The position numbers and the translations under genes were made by a program. The notes below the pieces were generated by a model. That model worked only from the letters and a program-made list of their open reading frames with translations. It was not told the DNA's origin and made no database searches. This document shows positions 25,663-35,483 of a stretch of 64,000 bases of DNA, one piece after another. Source of the stretch: Blastococcus xanthinilyticus (GTDB lineage Bacteria > Actinomycetota > Actinomycetes > Mycobacteriales > Geodermatophilaceae); contig NZ_VNHW01000015.1 in assembly GCF_008124835.1 (NCBI RefSeq), positions 28,341-92,340 of the forward strand, in the 5' to 3' direction. Positions within the stretch are counted from its first letter, which is position 1; every line of letters begins with the position of its first letter.

Positions 25663-27171
25663 CTACAGACGCTGGTCGAGGCGGTGGTAGGCCGCGCTCC
25701 ACCGCAGCTCCTTGGCCAGCGAGCGCCGCGTCGTGTGGGCGTCGATGAGCACCAGCTCGGTCGCGAACACCTCGGCCAGGTCGGTGAGCTCGTCGGCCCC
25801 CAGCTGGGTGGTCAGCACCGTGTGGTGCGGGCCGCCCGCGGTCAGCCAGCCCTCGGTGGAGGTGGCGAAGTCCGGCCGCGGCTCCCACACCGCCCGCGCC
25901 ACCGGCAGGTTCGGCAGCGGCTCCGACGGCGGGACGACGTCGATCTCGTTGGCCACCCAGCGGAACCGGTCCCCCAGGTCCGCCCAGCCGACGACGACGC
26001 CCTCGCCGGGCGCGGCGTCGAACACCAGCCGGGCGGGGTCCTCCCGGCCGCCGATCGACAGCGGGTGCACCTCCAGCCGCGGCCGCTCCCCGGCGATGGT
26101 CGGGCAGACCTCGAGCATGTGCGCACCGAGGATCTTCGGCCGCTCGGACACCAGGTCGTAGGTGTAGTCCTCCATGAACGACGTGCCGCCCGGCAGGCCG
26201 GCCGCCGCCGACTTCAGCACCCGCAGCAGCGCCGCGGTCTTCCAGTCGCCCTCGCCGCCGAAGCCGTAGCCGTCGGCCATCAGCCGCTGCACCGCGAGGC
26301 CCGGGAGCTGGCGGAGGCCGCCCAGGTCCTCGAAGTTGGTGGTGAAGGCGCCGAACCCGCCGTCGGTGAGGAACCGGCGGAGCGCCAGCTCGATCCGCGC
26401 CTGGTAGCGGACCGAGTCGTGCTGGGCGCCACCGGGCCGGACGTCGGCGGACAGCTCGTACAGGTCGCCGTACTCCTGCACCAGCGCGTCGACGTCGGCC
26501 TCGGCGACCTGGTCGACCACCGCTACCAGGTCGTTGACGCCCCAGGTGTTGACCGACATCCCGAACCGGATCTGCGCCTCGACCTTGTCGCCCTCGGTCA
26601 CGGCGACGTCGCGCATGTTGTCGCCGAACCGGGCGAGCTTCAGCTCGCGGGCGGCCGCGACGCCGGTGGCCGCCCGGACCCAGGAGCCGACCCGCGTCCG
26701 CACGGCGGGGTCGTCCACGTGGCCGGCGACCGTCGTGCGCGGCTGCCGCAGGCGGGTGAGCAGGAACCCGTGCTCGCGGTCGCCGTGGGCGGCCTGGTTG
26801 AGGTTCATGAAGTCCATGTCGATCGTCGCCCACGGCAGGGCGGCGTCGGCCTGCGTGTGCAGGTGCAGCAGCGGTTTGCGCAGCGCGTCGATCCCGGCGA
26901 TCCACATCTTGGCCGGCGAGAAGGTGTGCATCCAGGTGATGACGCCGAGGCAGGCGGCGTCCTCGTTGGCCTCCCCCATGATCCGGCGGATGGCCGAGGC
27001 GTCGGTGAGCACCGGCTTCCAGACCACGCGGACCGGCACCTCGCCGGCCCCGTCGAGGGCGGCGGAGACCCGCCGCGACTGCTCGGCGACCTGCTGGAGC
27101 GTCTCCTCGCCGTACAGCCCCTGGCTTCCGGTGAGGAACCAGACCTCGCGGGCTTCGAACGGGGCAGTCAC
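25663..27171 (-). CDS. araA: L-arabinose isomerase
   Basis: 502 residues if read from GTG 27171, preferred because ggagg lies 8 bases upstream; ATG 27186 overlaps the araD stop and is possible. It converts L-arabinose to L-ribulose. [13 protein letters not shown] begins the fold. The metal and catalytic segments are present: [34 protein letters not shown] and GGPHHTVLT, which in E. coli supply E306, E333, H350 and H450. It is the last gene of the arabinose operon. Confidence 0.95.
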   Translation of the reverse strand: MTAPFEAREVWFLTGSQGLYGEETLQQVAEQSRRVSAALDGAGEVPVRVVWKPVLTDASAIRRIMGEANEDAACLGVITWMHTFSPAKMWIAGIDALRKPLLHLHTQADAALPWATIDMDFMNLNQAAHGDREHGFLLTRLRQPRTTVAGHVDDPAVRTRVGSWVRAATGVAAARELKLARFGDNMRDVAVTEGDKVEAQIRFGMSVNTWGVNDLVAVVDQVAEADVDALVQEYGDLYELSADVRPGGAQHDSVRYQARIELALRRFLTDGGFGAFTTNFEDLGGLRQLPGLAVQRLMADGYGFGGEGDWKTAALLRVLKSAAAGLPGGTSFMEDYTYDLVSERPKILGAHMLEVCPTIAGERPRLEVHPLSIGGREDPARLVFDAAPGEGVVVGWADLGDRFRWVANEIDVVPPSEPLPNLPVARAVWEPRPDFATSTEGWLTAGGPHHTVLTTQLGADELTDLAEVFATELVLIDAHTTRRSLAKELRWSAAYHRLDQRL

Positions 27172-27185
27172 AGGGAAGTCCTCCA

Positions 27186-27863
27186 TCAGCGTTGTCCGTA
27201 CACGTTCTGGTAGCGCTCGTAGAGCGAGTCGATGTCCGCCTGGGCGATCGGGATGGGCTCGCCGAGCTGGCGGGAGAGGTGCACGGTGCGGGCGACGTCC
27301 TCGGTCATGACCGCCGCCTTCACCGCGGCCCTGGCATCGCGGCCGATCGTGAAGACGCCGTGGTTCTGCATGAGCACCGCCGGCGAGCGGGAGCCCGCCA
27401 GCGTCGCGACGACGCCCTGGCCGATCGAGTCGTCGCCGATCAGCGCGAAGGGGCCGACCGGGATCGGGCCGCCGAACTCGTCGGCCATCGCCGTCAGCAC
27501 GCAGGGGATCTCCTCGCCGCGCGCCGCCCAGGCCGCGGCATACGGGCTGTGGGTGTGCACCTGGCCCCCCACGTCGGCCCGGTGCCGGTAGACGTAGGCG
27601 TGCGCGGCGGTGTCCGACGACGGCGCCTTGACCCCGTCGACGACGTTCCCGTCGAGATCGCAGACGGTGATGCCCTCCCAGGTCAGCTCGTCGTAGGAGA
27701 CGCCGCTGCCCTTGATGACGAACCGGTCCTCCCCCGGGACGCGGGCCGAGACGTTGCCCGCCGTCCAGGTGACCAGTGCGTAGCGGGTCAGCTCGCCGTG
27801 CAGCGCGGCGACGTGCTCGCGCAGCTCCCGGTGGGTCCCCCGCTCGGTCAGGGTGGCGGTCAT
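27186..27863 (-). CDS. araD: L-ribulose-5-phosphate 4-epimerase
   Basis: 225 residues from ATG 27863. It is a class II aldolase-fold zinc enzyme converting L-ribulose 5-phosphate to D-xylulose 5-phosphate. [22 protein letters not shown] and [14 protein letters not shown] (the His-x-His zinc ligands) are followed by [10 protein letters not shown]. Its start overlaps the araB stop by 4 bp and its stop touches an araA start codon. Confidence 0.93.
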   Translation of the reverse strand: MTATLTERGTHRELREHVAALHGELTRYALVTWTAGNVSARVPGEDRFVIKGSGVSYDELTWEGITVCDLDGNVVDGVKAPSSDTAAHAYVYRHRADVGGQVHTHSPYAAAWAARGEEIPCVLTAMADEFGGPIPVGPFALIGDDSIGQGVVATLAGSRSPAVLMQNHGVFTIGRDARAAVKAAVMTEDVARTVHLSRQLGEPIPIAQADIDSLYERYQNVYGQR

Positions 27864-29473
27864 CCGATTCCTCCTCGCTGGGCCGGGCCCACGTGCTCGA
27901 CGGCGGCCCGCTCGACGGGGAGCCCGTCGACGTACCGCTGCATGAAGGCGTCGAAGCCCGCGACGTCGGCCGGATCCGGGTCGACGGTCTCCAGGCCGGC
28001 GCCGGCGAAGACCTCCGTGTCCAGGTAGTCGGACAGGCTCCGCTCCGGCGCGCGGGCGGCGGCGAAGGCGGCCAGGACGGCGATCCCCCAGGCGCCCCCC
28101 TCGCCGGCGACGTCGCCGACGGACACCGGGGTGTCGATCGCCGCGGCCAGGAAGCGCTGGCCGACGCCCGCGGTCTTGAACAGGCCGCCGTGGGCGAACA
28201 TGCGGTCCAGCCGCACCCCCTCGGCCTTCTGCAGGACGTCCATGCCGATCCGGAGCGTGGCCAGGGACGCGTACAGGTGCGTCCGCATGAACGAACCCAG
28301 GTCGAGCCGGCTGTCCGGCGACCGCAGGAAGAGCGGCCGGCCCTCGTGGAAGCCGGTGATCGGCTCCCCCGAGAGGTAGTTGTAGGCCAGCATGCCGCCG
28401 CCGTCGCGCGCTCCGGTCAGGGCGGCGCGGAACAGCGCCCCGAAGACCGCGGAGGGGTCGGCCTCGGCGCCCATCGCACGGGCGAACTCGGTGAACAGCC
28501 CGGCCCAGGCGTCCAGCTCGCTCGCCCCGTTGTTGCAGTGCACCATCGCCACCGGGTCGCCGGCCGGCGTGGTGACCAGGTCGAGCTCGCGGTGCGGGCG
28601 GCCGAGCTCCCGTTCGAGCACCACCATGGCGAAGATGCTGGTGCCGGCGGAGACGTTGCCGGTGCGCGGGGCGACCGAGTTGGTGGCGACCATGCCGGTG
28701 CCCGCGTCGCCCTCCGGAGGGCAGAGCGGGACGCCCGGCCGCAGCCGCCCGGACGGGTCGAGCAGCCGCGCGCCCGCCTGGGTGAGCGCCCCGGCCTGCC
28801 GACCGGCGACGGCGATCTCCGGCAGCACCTCCGCCAGCGTCAGCTCGACGCCGGCCTCGGCGGCCAGCTCGTCGAAGCGGGCCAGCATCGCGGCGTCGTA
28901 CCCGCCGGTCGCGCCGTCGATCGGCACCATGCCGCTCGCGTCGCCGATGCCGAGGACCCGCTCCCCGGTGAGCTGCCAGTGCACGTAGCCGGCCAGGGTC
29001 GTCAGGTGGTCGAGGCGGGCGACGTGCTCCTCGCCGTCCAGGATCGCGTGGTAGAGGTGCGCGACGCTCCAGCGGTGCGGGATGTTGACGCCGAACTCGG
29101 CGCTGAGCCGCTCGGCCGCCCGGCCGGTGTTCGTGTTGCGCCAGGTGCGGAACGGCGCGAGCAGTGCACCGCCGGCGTCGAACGCGAGGTAGCCGTGCAT
29201 CATCGCCGACACACCGAGGGCGCCCACCGACTCGAGCCCGACGCCGTGGCGTTCCCGCAGGTCCTCGGCCAGCGCGGCGACGCTCTGCTGCACGCCCGAC
29301 CAGACGGCGTCCAGCGAGTAGGTCCACACGCCGTCCACCAGCTGGTTCTCCCAGTCGGAGCTGCCGACGGCGAGCGGCGCGTGGTCCGGGCCGATCAGCA
29401 CCGCCTTGATCCGGGTCGACCCCAGCTCGATCCCCAGGGCCGTGCGGCCGCCGGCGTCCGCGTGCTGGCCCAT
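27860..29473 (-). CDS. araB: Ribulokinase-type FGGY carbohydrate kinase
   Basis: 537 residues from ATG 29473, which has ggaggg 6 bases upstream. The N-terminal phosphate-binding [17 protein letters not shown] and the FGGY-kinase core ([23 protein letters not shown], and [12 protein letters not shown] for the second ATP loop) are clear. The name ribulokinase rests partly on context: araD and araA follow directly. It is of the atypical long FGGY group rather than the E. coli AraB form. A LacI-type operator sits 21 bp upstream. Confidence 0.85.
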   Translation of the reverse strand: MGQHADAGGRTALGIELGSTRIKAVLIGPDHAPLAVGSSDWENQLVDGVWTYSLDAVWSGVQQSVAALAEDLRERHGVGLESVGALGVSAMMHGYLAFDAGGALLAPFRTWRNTNTGRAAERLSAEFGVNIPHRWSVAHLYHAILDGEEHVARLDHLTTLAGYVHWQLTGERVLGIGDASGMVPIDGATGGYDAAMLARFDELAAEAGVELTLAEVLPEIAVAGRQAGALTQAGARLLDPSGRLRPGVPLCPPEGDAGTGMVATNSVAPRTGNVSAGTSIFAMVVLERELGRPHRELDLVTTPAGDPVAMVHCNNGASELDAWAGLFTEFARAMGAEADPSAVFGALFRAALTGARDGGGMLAYNYLSGEPITGFHEGRPLFLRSPDSRLDLGSFMRTHLYASLATLRIGMDVLQKAEGVRLDRMFAHGGLFKTAGVGQRFLAAAIDTPVSVGDVAGEGGAWGIAVLAAFAAARAPERSLSDYLDTEVFAGAGLETVDPDPADVAGFDAFMQRYVDGLPVERAAVEHVGPAQRGGIG

Positions 29474-29493
29474 CTGGTTCCCTCCGTCGCGGT

Positions 29494-29507
29494 TGTGAGC
29501 GCTCACA
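29494..29507. promoter_or_regulatory. LacI-family operator upstream of araBDA
   Basis: A perfect 14-bp palindrome, tgtgagcgctcaca, lies in the 34-bp gap between the lacI-type stop and araB. It is nearly the same as the site at 34776 in front of the sugar importer. Confidence 0.8.
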
Positions 29508-30548
29508 TCAGCCTGCCATGCCCACCGGCGGCCCGGCGCTCGCCCGGACGACCAGGGTGGGAGGCACCGGCTCGGGGTGCGGGTCCTCGCCGCGCAGCCG
29601 GCCCAGCAGGAGGTCCACGCCGCGGCGTCCGAGCTCGGCGAAGTCCTGCCGGATGGTGGTGAGCGGCGGCACGAAGTAGGGCGCCTCGGGCAGGTCGTCG
29701 AAGCCGATCAGGCTCACGTCCCCGGGCACGGACAGCCCTGCCTCGTGCAGCGCCGCCAGCAGCCCCAGGCTCATCTGGTCGTTGGCGGAGAACACCGCGG
29801 TGATCTCCTCACCCGCCCGACGCCGGGCCACCAGGGCCTCCCCGGCGGCGTACCCGGAGGCCGGCGTCCAGTCGCCCCGCGGCAGCGCGTCCGGCACCGG
29901 CGCACCGGCGTCACCCAGCTCGGCGAGCCAGCCGTCCGTCCGGCCCCGGGCCTCCTGGGAGTCGGCCGGACCCGGCAGGTGGTGCACCGTCCGGTGCCCC
30001 AGGTCGAGCAGGTGCCGGACCGCCATCCGGGCCCCGGCCTCCTGGTCGATGGCCACGGCCGGCCGGTCGTCGGCACCGCCCACCTGGACCGCCACGAGGG
30101 GGACCGGCGGCGCCAGCCGGCTGAGCGCGTCGGCCGCGTCGTCGTAGGTGGACAGCGCGACGACCGCGTCCACCCCGTGGGCGACCAGGTCGTCGACCGC
30201 CGTCCGCATCGCCTCGGCGGTGGCCTCGTCGAGGATCGTGACCGACAGCGCGTACCCGGCCGCCCGGGCCGCCTTCTCCAGGCCGATCATCGTCTGGGCC
30301 GGCCCGTACTGGGCGATGTTCACCGTGACCAGCCCGAGGGTGCGGCTGGACCCGGTGACCAGCGCCCGGGCGGCCCGGTTGGGGCGGTACCCGAGCTCGG
30401 CGATCGCCCGCTGCACCCGTTCCCGCGTGAGCGGGGCGACGCTCGGGTGCCCGTTGATCACCCGCGACACGGTCTGGTACGAGACGCCGGCACGGGTGGC
30501 GACGTCCGCCAGCCCGGGGGCACGGCCCCCCGCCACCTCCGCTACCAC
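29508..30548 (-). CDS. LacI family regulator of arabinose genes
   Basis: 346 residues from GTG 30548. The N-terminal helix-turn-helix is LADVATRAGVSYQTVSRVIN, with the hinge helix region NRAARALVTGSS. A periplasmic-binding-protein-like ligand domain fills the rest (GLVTVNIAQYGPAQTMIG; AVFSANDQMSLGLLAALHE; LIGFDDLPEAPYFVPPLTT). It lies between the importer and araBDA on the same strand, and both units have a palindromic site of LacI type. It probably represses both and is released by arabinose or a derivative. Confidence 0.9.
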   Translation of the reverse strand: MVAEVAGGRAPGLADVATRAGVSYQTVSRVINGHPSVAPLTRERVQRAIAELGYRPNRAARALVTGSSRTLGLVTVNIAQYGPAQTMIGLEKAARAAGYALSVTILDEATAEAMRTAVDDLVAHGVDAVVALSTYDDAADALSRLAPPVPLVAVQVGGADDRPAVAIDQEAGARMAVRHLLDLGHRTVHHLPGPADSQEARGRTDGWLAELGDAGAPVPDALPRGDWTPASGYAAGEALVARRRAGEEITAVFSANDQMSLGLLAALHEAGLSVPGDVSLIGFDDLPEAPYFVPPLTTIRQDFAELGRRGVDLLLGRLRGEDPHPEPVPPTLVVRASAGPPVGMAG

Positions 30549-30597
30549 GAGACCTCCCTGCTGCTGCCCGGAAGGACCGGGGCGATGCCTCCGCCGG

Positions 30598-31848
30598 TCA
30601 GCGGGAGGCGCCGGCGCGACGCTTGTTGTAGACGTCGAACGCTACGGCCAGCAGGAGGACCAGGCCCTTGACCACCATCTGGACCTGCTGCTCGATGCCC
30701 ATGAGCTGCATGCCGTTGGTCATCACGGCCATGATCAGGCCGCCCACCATGGCGCCGACCACGGTGCCCACGCCGCCGGTCACGGCCGCACCGCCGATGA
30801 AGGCGGCGGCGATGGCGTCGAGCTCGAACATCTCACCCGCGGCGGGCTGGGCGCCGTTCATGCGGGAGGAGTAGATGATCCCGGCGATCGCGGCCAGGAA
30901 GCCCATGTTGACGAAGATCCAGAAGTTGACCTTCTTGACCTTGACGCCCGACAGCATGGCCGCCGGCAGGTTGCCGCCGATCGCGTACACCTGGCGGCCG
31001 AAGACCGTCCGGGTGGTCACCAGCCCGTACACGAGCACCAGGACGGCGAGCACGATCAGCACGATCGGCAGGCCGCGCGAGTGCGCCAGCTGCCAGGCGA
31101 ACGCCATGACGACGACGCCGACGGCCACCACCTTGAGGAGGAACAGGTCGAGGCTCTCGACCGGCTGGTCGTAGCGGATCCGCGCCGTGCGGGCCCGCCA
31201 GCCGCTGACGGCGTACCCGGCCACCGCGACCGCGCCGATCAGCAGGGTGAAGGCGTCGTAGCCGTAGCCGCCGAGCAGGCCGTTGAGGAAGCCGGTGGCG
31301 ATCCGGCCGTACTCGCGCGGGAACGGCGAGAGCGAGACGTTGTCGAGGACCTGCAGGGTCAGGCCGCGGAACAGCAGCATGCCGGCGAGGGTGACGATGA
31401 ACGCCGGGATGCCGACGTAGGCGACCCAGAGGCCGTGCCACGCCCCCACGGCGATGCCGACCGCGAGCGCGGCCACGATGCCGACCCAGTACGGCATGCC
31501 CTGCTGGATGACCAGCACCGCCGACACCGCGCCGGTGAGGGCGACCACGGACCCGACGGAGAGGTCGATGTGCCCGGCGATGATCACGATCACCATGCCG
31601 ATGGCCAGTACCAGGATGTAGGAGTACTGGAGCACCATGTTGGTCAGGTTGTCGGGGCTCAGCGAGTCGCCGCCGGTGAGGACCGCGAAGAGGGCGACGA
31701 TCGCCACGAAGGCGATGTAGATGCCGCTGGTGCGCAGGTTCGCGGTGACCAGTCCCAGCAGGCCACCACCCTTCGCGCGCTCCTTGTCCTGCTGCGCGGC
31801 GCCCGGGGCCGGGGTGATCTCCTCGGTCTGCGGCACGGTCTTGGTCAC
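30598..31848 (-). CDS. Sugar ABC transporter permease (GguB/XylH/MmsB type)
   Basis: 416 residues from GTG 31848, overlapping the ATPase stop by 4 bp. About ten hydrophobic helices; [15 protein letters not shown] and [17 protein letters not shown] are family signatures, and [16 protein letters not shown] begins the EAA-like loop. The 416-residue length with a large central insert fits the GguB (multiple monosaccharide) group. With the ATPase and binding protein it should import L-arabinose, possibly galactose or xylose too. Confidence 0.88.
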   Translation of the reverse strand: MTKTVPQTEEITPAPGAAQQDKERAKGGGLLGLVTANLRTSGIYIAFVAIVALFAVLTGGDSLSPDNLTNMVLQYSYILVLAIGMVIVIIAGHIDLSVGSVVALTGAVSAVLVIQQGMPYWVGIVAALAVGIAVGAWHGLWVAYVGIPAFIVTLAGMLLFRGLTLQVLDNVSLSPFPREYGRIATGFLNGLLGGYGYDAFTLLIGAVAVAGYAVSGWRARTARIRYDQPVESLDLFLLKVVAVGVVVMAFAWQLAHSRGLPIVLIVLAVLVLVYGLVTTRTVFGRQVYAIGGNLPAAMLSGVKVKKVNFWIFVNMGFLAAIAGIIYSSRMNGAQPAAGEMFELDAIAAAFIGGAAVTGGVGTVVGAMVGGLIMAVMTNGMQLMGIEQQVQMVVKGLVLLLAVAFDVYNKRRAGASR

Positions 31849-33380
31849 GCCGCGACCTCCTTGTCCTGGGTCATGAGCTCCATGAGGTTCTCCTGGGTCG
31901 CCTCGCGCACGGGCAGCTGACCGGTGATCCGGCCGGCGGAGAGGGTGTAGATGCGGTCGCAGATGCCCAGCAGCTCGGGCAGCTCCGAGGAGATGACGAC
32001 GACGGCCTTCCCGTCGGCCACCAGCCGGTTGATGATCGTGTAGATCTCGTACTTGGCGCCGACGTCGATGCCCCGCGTCGGCTCGTCGAGGATGAGGACC
32101 TCGGGGTCGGTGTACAGCCACTTGGACAGCACGACCTTCTGCTGGTTGCCGCCCGAGAGCTTGCCCACGACGGACGAGACCGTCGGCGCCTTGATGTTCA
32201 TGCTGCGCCGGCTGGCCTCGGCGACCTTGGTCTCCTCGTTCCCGTTCACCCAGCCCCGGCGGGAGAGCTTGCCGAGCGCCGCGGCGGAGACGTTGCGCCG
32301 GATGTCCTCGATGAGGTTCAGGCCGTAGTGCTTGCGGTCCTCGGTGGCGTACGCGATGCCGTGGTCGATCGCCTCGGGGACGGAGCGCGCCCGGACCTCC
32401 TTGCCGTGCACGAAGAGGCGACCGGAGATGTTGCGCCCCCACGACCGGCCGAAGATGCTCATCGCCAGCTCGGTGCGCCCGGCTCCCATCAGCCCGGCGA
32501 TGCCGACCACCTCGCCGGCGCGGACGTCGAAAGCGGCGCCGTCGACGACCTTGCGGTCCTGGGAGGGGTGCCAGACCGTCCAGTCCTCGACCCGCAGCAC
32601 CTCCTCGCCGGGATGCGAGGCGCGCTCGGGGTAGTAGCTGTCGAGGTCGCGGCCGACCATGCCGCGGATGATCCGGTCCTGGGTGACCTCGCCGGCGGCC
32701 ATGTCCAGGGTCTCGACGGTCCGACCGTCGCGGATGACGGTGACCCGGTCGGCGATGGTGATGATCTCGCCCAGCTTGTGCGAGATCATGATGCAGGTGA
32801 TGCCTCGTTCCCTCAGGTCGCGGAGCAGCCCGAGCAGGTGCTCGGAGTCGGTGTCGTTGAGCGCGGCCGTGGGCTCGTCGAGGATGAGCAGCCGCACGTT
32901 CTTCGACAGCGCCTTGGCGATCTCGACCAGCTGCTGCTTGCCGACGCCGAGCTGGCCGACCGGCGTCTCGGGGTTCTCGCGCAGGCCCACCGACCGCAGC
33001 AGCGTCTCCGCCTCGGAGTGCGCGCGGTTCCAGTCGATGAGGCCGGCGCGGCCGCGCCGCTCGTTGCCGAGGAAGATGTTCTCGGCGATGGAGAGGTACG
33101 GGACCAGCGCCAGCTCCTGGTGGATGATCACGATCCCCACCTGCTCGCTGTCCCGGATGCCGCCGAAGGACACCGGATCACCGTCGTAGACGATCTCGCC
33201 GTCGTAGCTGCCGGCCGGGTACACGCCCGACAGCACCTTCATCAGGGTGGACTTGCCCGCCCCGTTCTCCCCGCAGATCGCGTGGATCTCACCGGTGCGG
33301 ACCGCGAGGTTGACGTCCTCCAGCGCCTTGACGCCGGGGAAGGTCTTGGTGATGGAACGCATCTCCAGGATGTTGCCCAT
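31845..33380 (-). CDS. Sugar ABC transporter ATPase, two domains (GguA/MmsA type)
   Basis: 511 residues from ATG 33380. Two fused nucleotide-binding domains are present. The first has Walker [10 protein letters not shown] and [14 protein letters not shown]. The second has the degenerate Walker [11 protein letters not shown] but a good signature LSGGNQQKV and [11 protein letters not shown]. This is the usual layout for carbohydrate uptake transporter class 2. A 171-bp gap with a strong hairpin separates it from the binding-protein gene upstream. Confidence 0.92.
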   Translation of the reverse strand: MGNILEMRSITKTFPGVKALEDVNLAVRTGEIHAICGENGAGKSTLMKVLSGVYPAGSYDGEIVYDGDPVSFGGIRDSEQVGIVIIHQELALVPYLSIAENIFLGNERRGRAGLIDWNRAHSEAETLLRSVGLRENPETPVGQLGVGKQQLVEIAKALSKNVRLLILDEPTAALNDTDSEHLLGLLRDLRERGITCIMISHKLGEIITIADRVTVIRDGRTVETLDMAAGEVTQDRIIRGMVGRDLDSYYPERASHPGEEVLRVEDWTVWHPSQDRKVVDGAAFDVRAGEVVGIAGLMGAGRTELAMSIFGRSWGRNISGRLFVHGKEVRARSVPEAIDHGIAYATEDRKHYGLNLIEDIRRNVSAAALGKLSRRGWVNGNEETKVAEASRRSMNIKAPTVSSVVGKLSGGNQQKVVLSKWLYTDPEVLILDEPTRGIDVGAKYEIYTIINRLVADGKAVVVISSELPELLGICDRIYTLSAGRITGQLPVREATQENLMELMTQDKEVAA

Positions 33381-33410
33381 GGGACTCCGTCGTCCTCCGT
33401 GCTGGCTCGC

Positions 33411-33468
33411 CACGGTGCTGGTCGGTCACGGTGCTGGTCGGTCACGGTGCTGGTCGGTCACGGCCTGG
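33411..33468. repeat. 16-bp direct tandem repeat
   Basis: The unit cacggtgctggtcggt occurs at 33411, 33427 and 33443, with a decayed fourth start at 33459. It lies between the hairpin at 33479 and the ATPase gene. Confidence 0.85.
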
Positions 33469-33478
33469 TGCCTGGTGC

Positions 33479-33522
33479 CCGGTCGGGCTCGGCGGCGGAA
33501 ACGCGGCGCCGAGCCCGACCGG
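33479..33522. promoter_or_regulatory. Intercistronic 15-bp hairpin in the sugar importer operon
   Basis: Arms 33479-33493 and 33508-33522 pair perfectly over 15 bp with a 14-base loop. The hairpin lies 29 bp after the binding-protein stop. It could stabilise the upstream message or partly terminate transcription, giving excess binding protein over ATPase and permease, as is common for such operons. Confidence 0.65.
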
Positions 33523-33551
33523 TCGTGCGGGGGTGGTGTCGAGCAGGTCGG

Positions 33552-34706
33552 TCAGCCGGCGGTCTGGCCGGCCGCGACCTCCTCGGCGGTGTAGTAGCCG
33601 GAGTCGACCAGGACCTGGGTGATGTTGTCCTTGGTCACCGTCTCCACCGGGAGCAGGTACGACGGGACGACCTTCATCCCGTTGTTGTAGCTCTCGGTGT
33701 CGTTGGGCTCGGGCTCCTCGCCCTCCAGGTAGGCCTGGGCCGCCGCGACGGCCTGCTCGGCCAGCAGGCGGGTGTCCTTGAAGATCGTCGAGTACTGCAC
33801 CTCGTCGTCGATCAGCTTGACCGAGGCGATCTCGGCGTCCTGACCGGTCACGATGGGCATCGGCTTGCCCGACGCGGTGATCGTCGGGCCGTAACCGGAG
33901 TTCTCCAGGGCGGTGATGATGCCGCGGGACAGCCCGTCGTAGGGCGAGAGGACGCCGTTGAGCACCGTCCCACCGCTGTAGGTGGAGGTCAGCAGGTCCT
34001 CCATGCGCCGCTGCGCGCCCTCCTGCGACCAGCGCAGGATGGCTGCCTGCTCGATGCCGGTCTGCCCGGACGGGACGACCAGCGTGCCGTCGTCGATCAG
34101 CGGCTGCAGGACCGGCATGGCGCCGTCCCAGAAGAAGTGCGCGTTGTTGTCGTCCAGCGAACCGGCGAACAGCTCGATGTTGAACGGCCCCGCGGCGTCG
34201 GTGCGCTCACCGTTCTCGTCGAGGACGCCGAGGCCCTTGAGCAGCGATTCGCCCTGGGCGACCCCGACCTTGAAGTTGTCGAAGCTGACGTAGAAGTCGA
34301 CGTTGTCGGTGTCGCGGATCAGCCGGTCGTAGGAGATGACCGGGATGCCCTTCGCGGCGGCGTTGTCGAGCTGGCTGCTCAGCGCCGTGCCGTCGATGGC
34401 GGCGACGATCAGGGCGTCGACGCCCTGGGTGATCATCGTGTCGATCTGCTGGGCCTGGGTCGGGATGTCGTCGTTGGCGTACCGCAGCTCGACGTCGTAA
34501 CCCGCCTCCTGCAGCTGCTCCTCGACGTTCTCGCCGTCGGCGATCCAGCGCTCGGAGGTCTGCGTCGGCATCGAGACGCCGATCGACAGGTCCTCCGGAT
34601 CCGCGTTCGCGGTGTCGGTGGTGCTGCCGGCGCCCTCGCCGCCACAGGCCGCCAGGGTGAGCGCCAGAGTGGCGCCCAGTGTGGTCAGACCGAGCCGCTT
34701 GCTCAC
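33552..34706 (-). CDS. Sugar ABC transporter substrate-binding lipoprotein (ChvE type)
   Basis: 384 residues from ATG 34706. The signal peptide ends in LALTLAAC, with the lipid Cys at 21. The mature protein is a type I periplasmic sugar-binding fold: LSIGVSMPTQTSERW, ALIVAAIDGTALSSQLDNA, PVISYDRLIRDTDNVDFYVS and PIVTGQDAEIASVKLI. These match ChvE and other multiple-monosaccharide binding proteins (arabinose, galactose, xylose, glucose). It is the first gene of the operon, 69 bp downstream of a LacI-type operator. Confidence 0.9.
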   Translation of the reverse strand: MSKRLGLTTLGATLALTLAACGGEGAGSTTDTANADPEDLSIGVSMPTQTSERWIADGENVEEQLQEAGYDVELRYANDDIPTQAQQIDTMITQGVDALIVAAIDGTALSSQLDNAAAKGIPVISYDRLIRDTDNVDFYVSFDNFKVGVAQGESLLKGLGVLDENGERTDAAGPFNIELFAGSLDDNNAHFFWDGAMPVLQPLIDDGTLVVPSGQTGIEQAAILRWSQEGAQRRMEDLLTSTYSGGTVLNGVLSPYDGLSRGIITALENSGYGPTITASGKPMPIVTGQDAEIASVKLIDDEVQYSTIFKDTRLLAEQAVAAAQAYLEGEEPEPNDTESYNNGMKVVPSYLLPVETVTKDNITQVLVDSGYYTAEEVAAGQTAG

Positions 34707-34752
34707 ATTGGCCTCCTCGTCGAAGCTTCTGCCGCCGAGCCTCGGCGCCCAG

Positions 34753-34768
34753 ACCCGCAGCTGCGGGT
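34753..34768. promoter_or_regulatory. 16-bp perfect palindrome downstream of the LacI site
   Basis: The sequence acccgcagctgcgggt lies between the operator (34776) and the binding-protein start. It may be a second operator or a leader hairpin in the message. Confidence 0.4.
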
Positions 34769-34775
34769 GACCAAA

Positions 34776-34789
34776 TGTGAGCGTTCACA
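34776..34789. promoter_or_regulatory. LacI-family operator upstream of the sugar importer
   Basis: tgtgagcgttcaca is a 14-bp near-perfect palindrome, one base off the araB-side site tgtgagcgctcaca. It lies 69 bp before the binding-protein gene. Confidence 0.78.
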
Positions 34790-34902
34790 ACTGGGGCCGT
34801 CAAGGGGTCGGTACGTTACGGTCGCGTAACGCTGCCGCCATCCGCCGGCCAAGTGCGGTGGGAGATCGATCGCTCACCGGGCCTGCCCCGACCGGCGGCG
34901 GG

Positions 34903-35006
34903 ACGCCCGCCTGCACCGGCTTCGAGGGTGGCCGGTCGGCGGCGCGGGGGCGGGCATGCTCCTGCTGGGCAGCGGCCTGGTGGCCGCCGTCCGCCGGCGC
35001 GGCTGA
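34903..35006 (+). pseudogene. Possible relic of an LPXTG-type surface protein C-terminus
   Basis: One frame reads TPACTGFE (34903-34926), close to an LPxTG sorting motif. A second frame reads a hydrophobic helix and basic tail, VGGAGAG followed by MLLLGSGLVAAVRRRG and a stop (34935-35006). The two halves need a frameshift to join. The order motif, helix, Arg tail is that of a sortase substrate. No upstream body is recognisable. This could be chance in GC-rich DNA. Confidence 0.25.
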
Positions 35007-35053
35007 CCGCCGTCCCGCCCGGTCACCGGCCGCTCGCTCTGAGGTGTGTTGCC

Positions 35054-35100
35054 GGAAGCTCGTGCTCTGAGTGCCCTGCGCACCCAGAGCACGAGCTTCC
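35054..35100. repeat. Dispersed hairpin, copy 2
   Basis: Arms 35054-35074 and 35080-35100 pair over 21 bp with one mismatch, around the loop cctgc. It matches the element at 25609-25651 and is 45 bp past the stop of the small membrane protein gene on the minus strand, so it may also act as its terminator. Confidence 0.85.
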
Positions 35101-35145
35101 GGGGAGGACCACGGTCGCGTCGACACACGGCAGCGCCGGGGCGGG

Positions 35146-35409
35146 TCACCGACCGCGCCGCGCCCCCGCGACCAGGGCGCCGGCGGCGAGGGCGGCCACC
35201 GCCAGGCAGAGCACCGCGTAGCCGACCGGGGCGTCGGTGAAGAACAGCAGCACACCGGCCACCCCGCACACGAGCAGCACGAGCGCCGCGACGAACCCGA
35301 GCACGGTGCGGCGGGAACCCGGCGGCGGCGCGAACGCCCCGGCGGCCGTGGTGTCGGCGCCGGGTGGCGGCGCGCCGCCGGGTCCCGGGGCTCGGCGCGG
35401 ATCCTCCAT
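35146..35409 (-). CDS. Small two-helix membrane protein, unknown function
   Basis: 87 residues from ATG 35409. A Pro/Gly/Ala-rich cytoplasmic N-terminus (1-32) is followed by two hydrophobic segments (about 36-56 and 62-82, with LGFVAALVLLVCGVAGVLLFF the first) and a short Arg tail. I do not recognise a family. Small proteins like this are common beside SEC-C/DUF5926 genes in actinobacteria, which is the next gene upstream. The frame, start and third-position GC are consistent with a real gene. Confidence 0.6.
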   Translation of the reverse strand: MEDPRRAPGPGGAPPPGADTTAAGAFAPPPGSRRTVLGFVAALVLLVCGVAGVLLFFTDAPVGYAVLCLAVAALAAGALVAGARRGR

Positions 35410-35483
35410 GGCCGGATCGCCTACCCGCCGCGCGGAGGCCCATGCGTTCCCGGGCCCGACCCGGGCCCGGGAACGCAGGCGCC

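Larger units (their letters stand above)
34707..35145. other. Gap without a complete gene: operators, palindromes, gene relic and dispersed hairpin
   Basis: In these 439 bp I see a 16-bp palindrome (34753), a LacI operator (34776), a 7-bp dyad cgttacg-gtcg-cgtaacg (34814-34831), a possible relic of a surface-protein tail (34903-35006) and the second copy of the 47-bp hairpin (35054). No intact reading frame has coding character. Confidence 0.7.

Noticed and set aside
31845..31920. Frameshift or fusion between the sugar ATPase and permease
   Set aside because: They overlap only by GTGA, with intact stop and start; a normal coupled pair.
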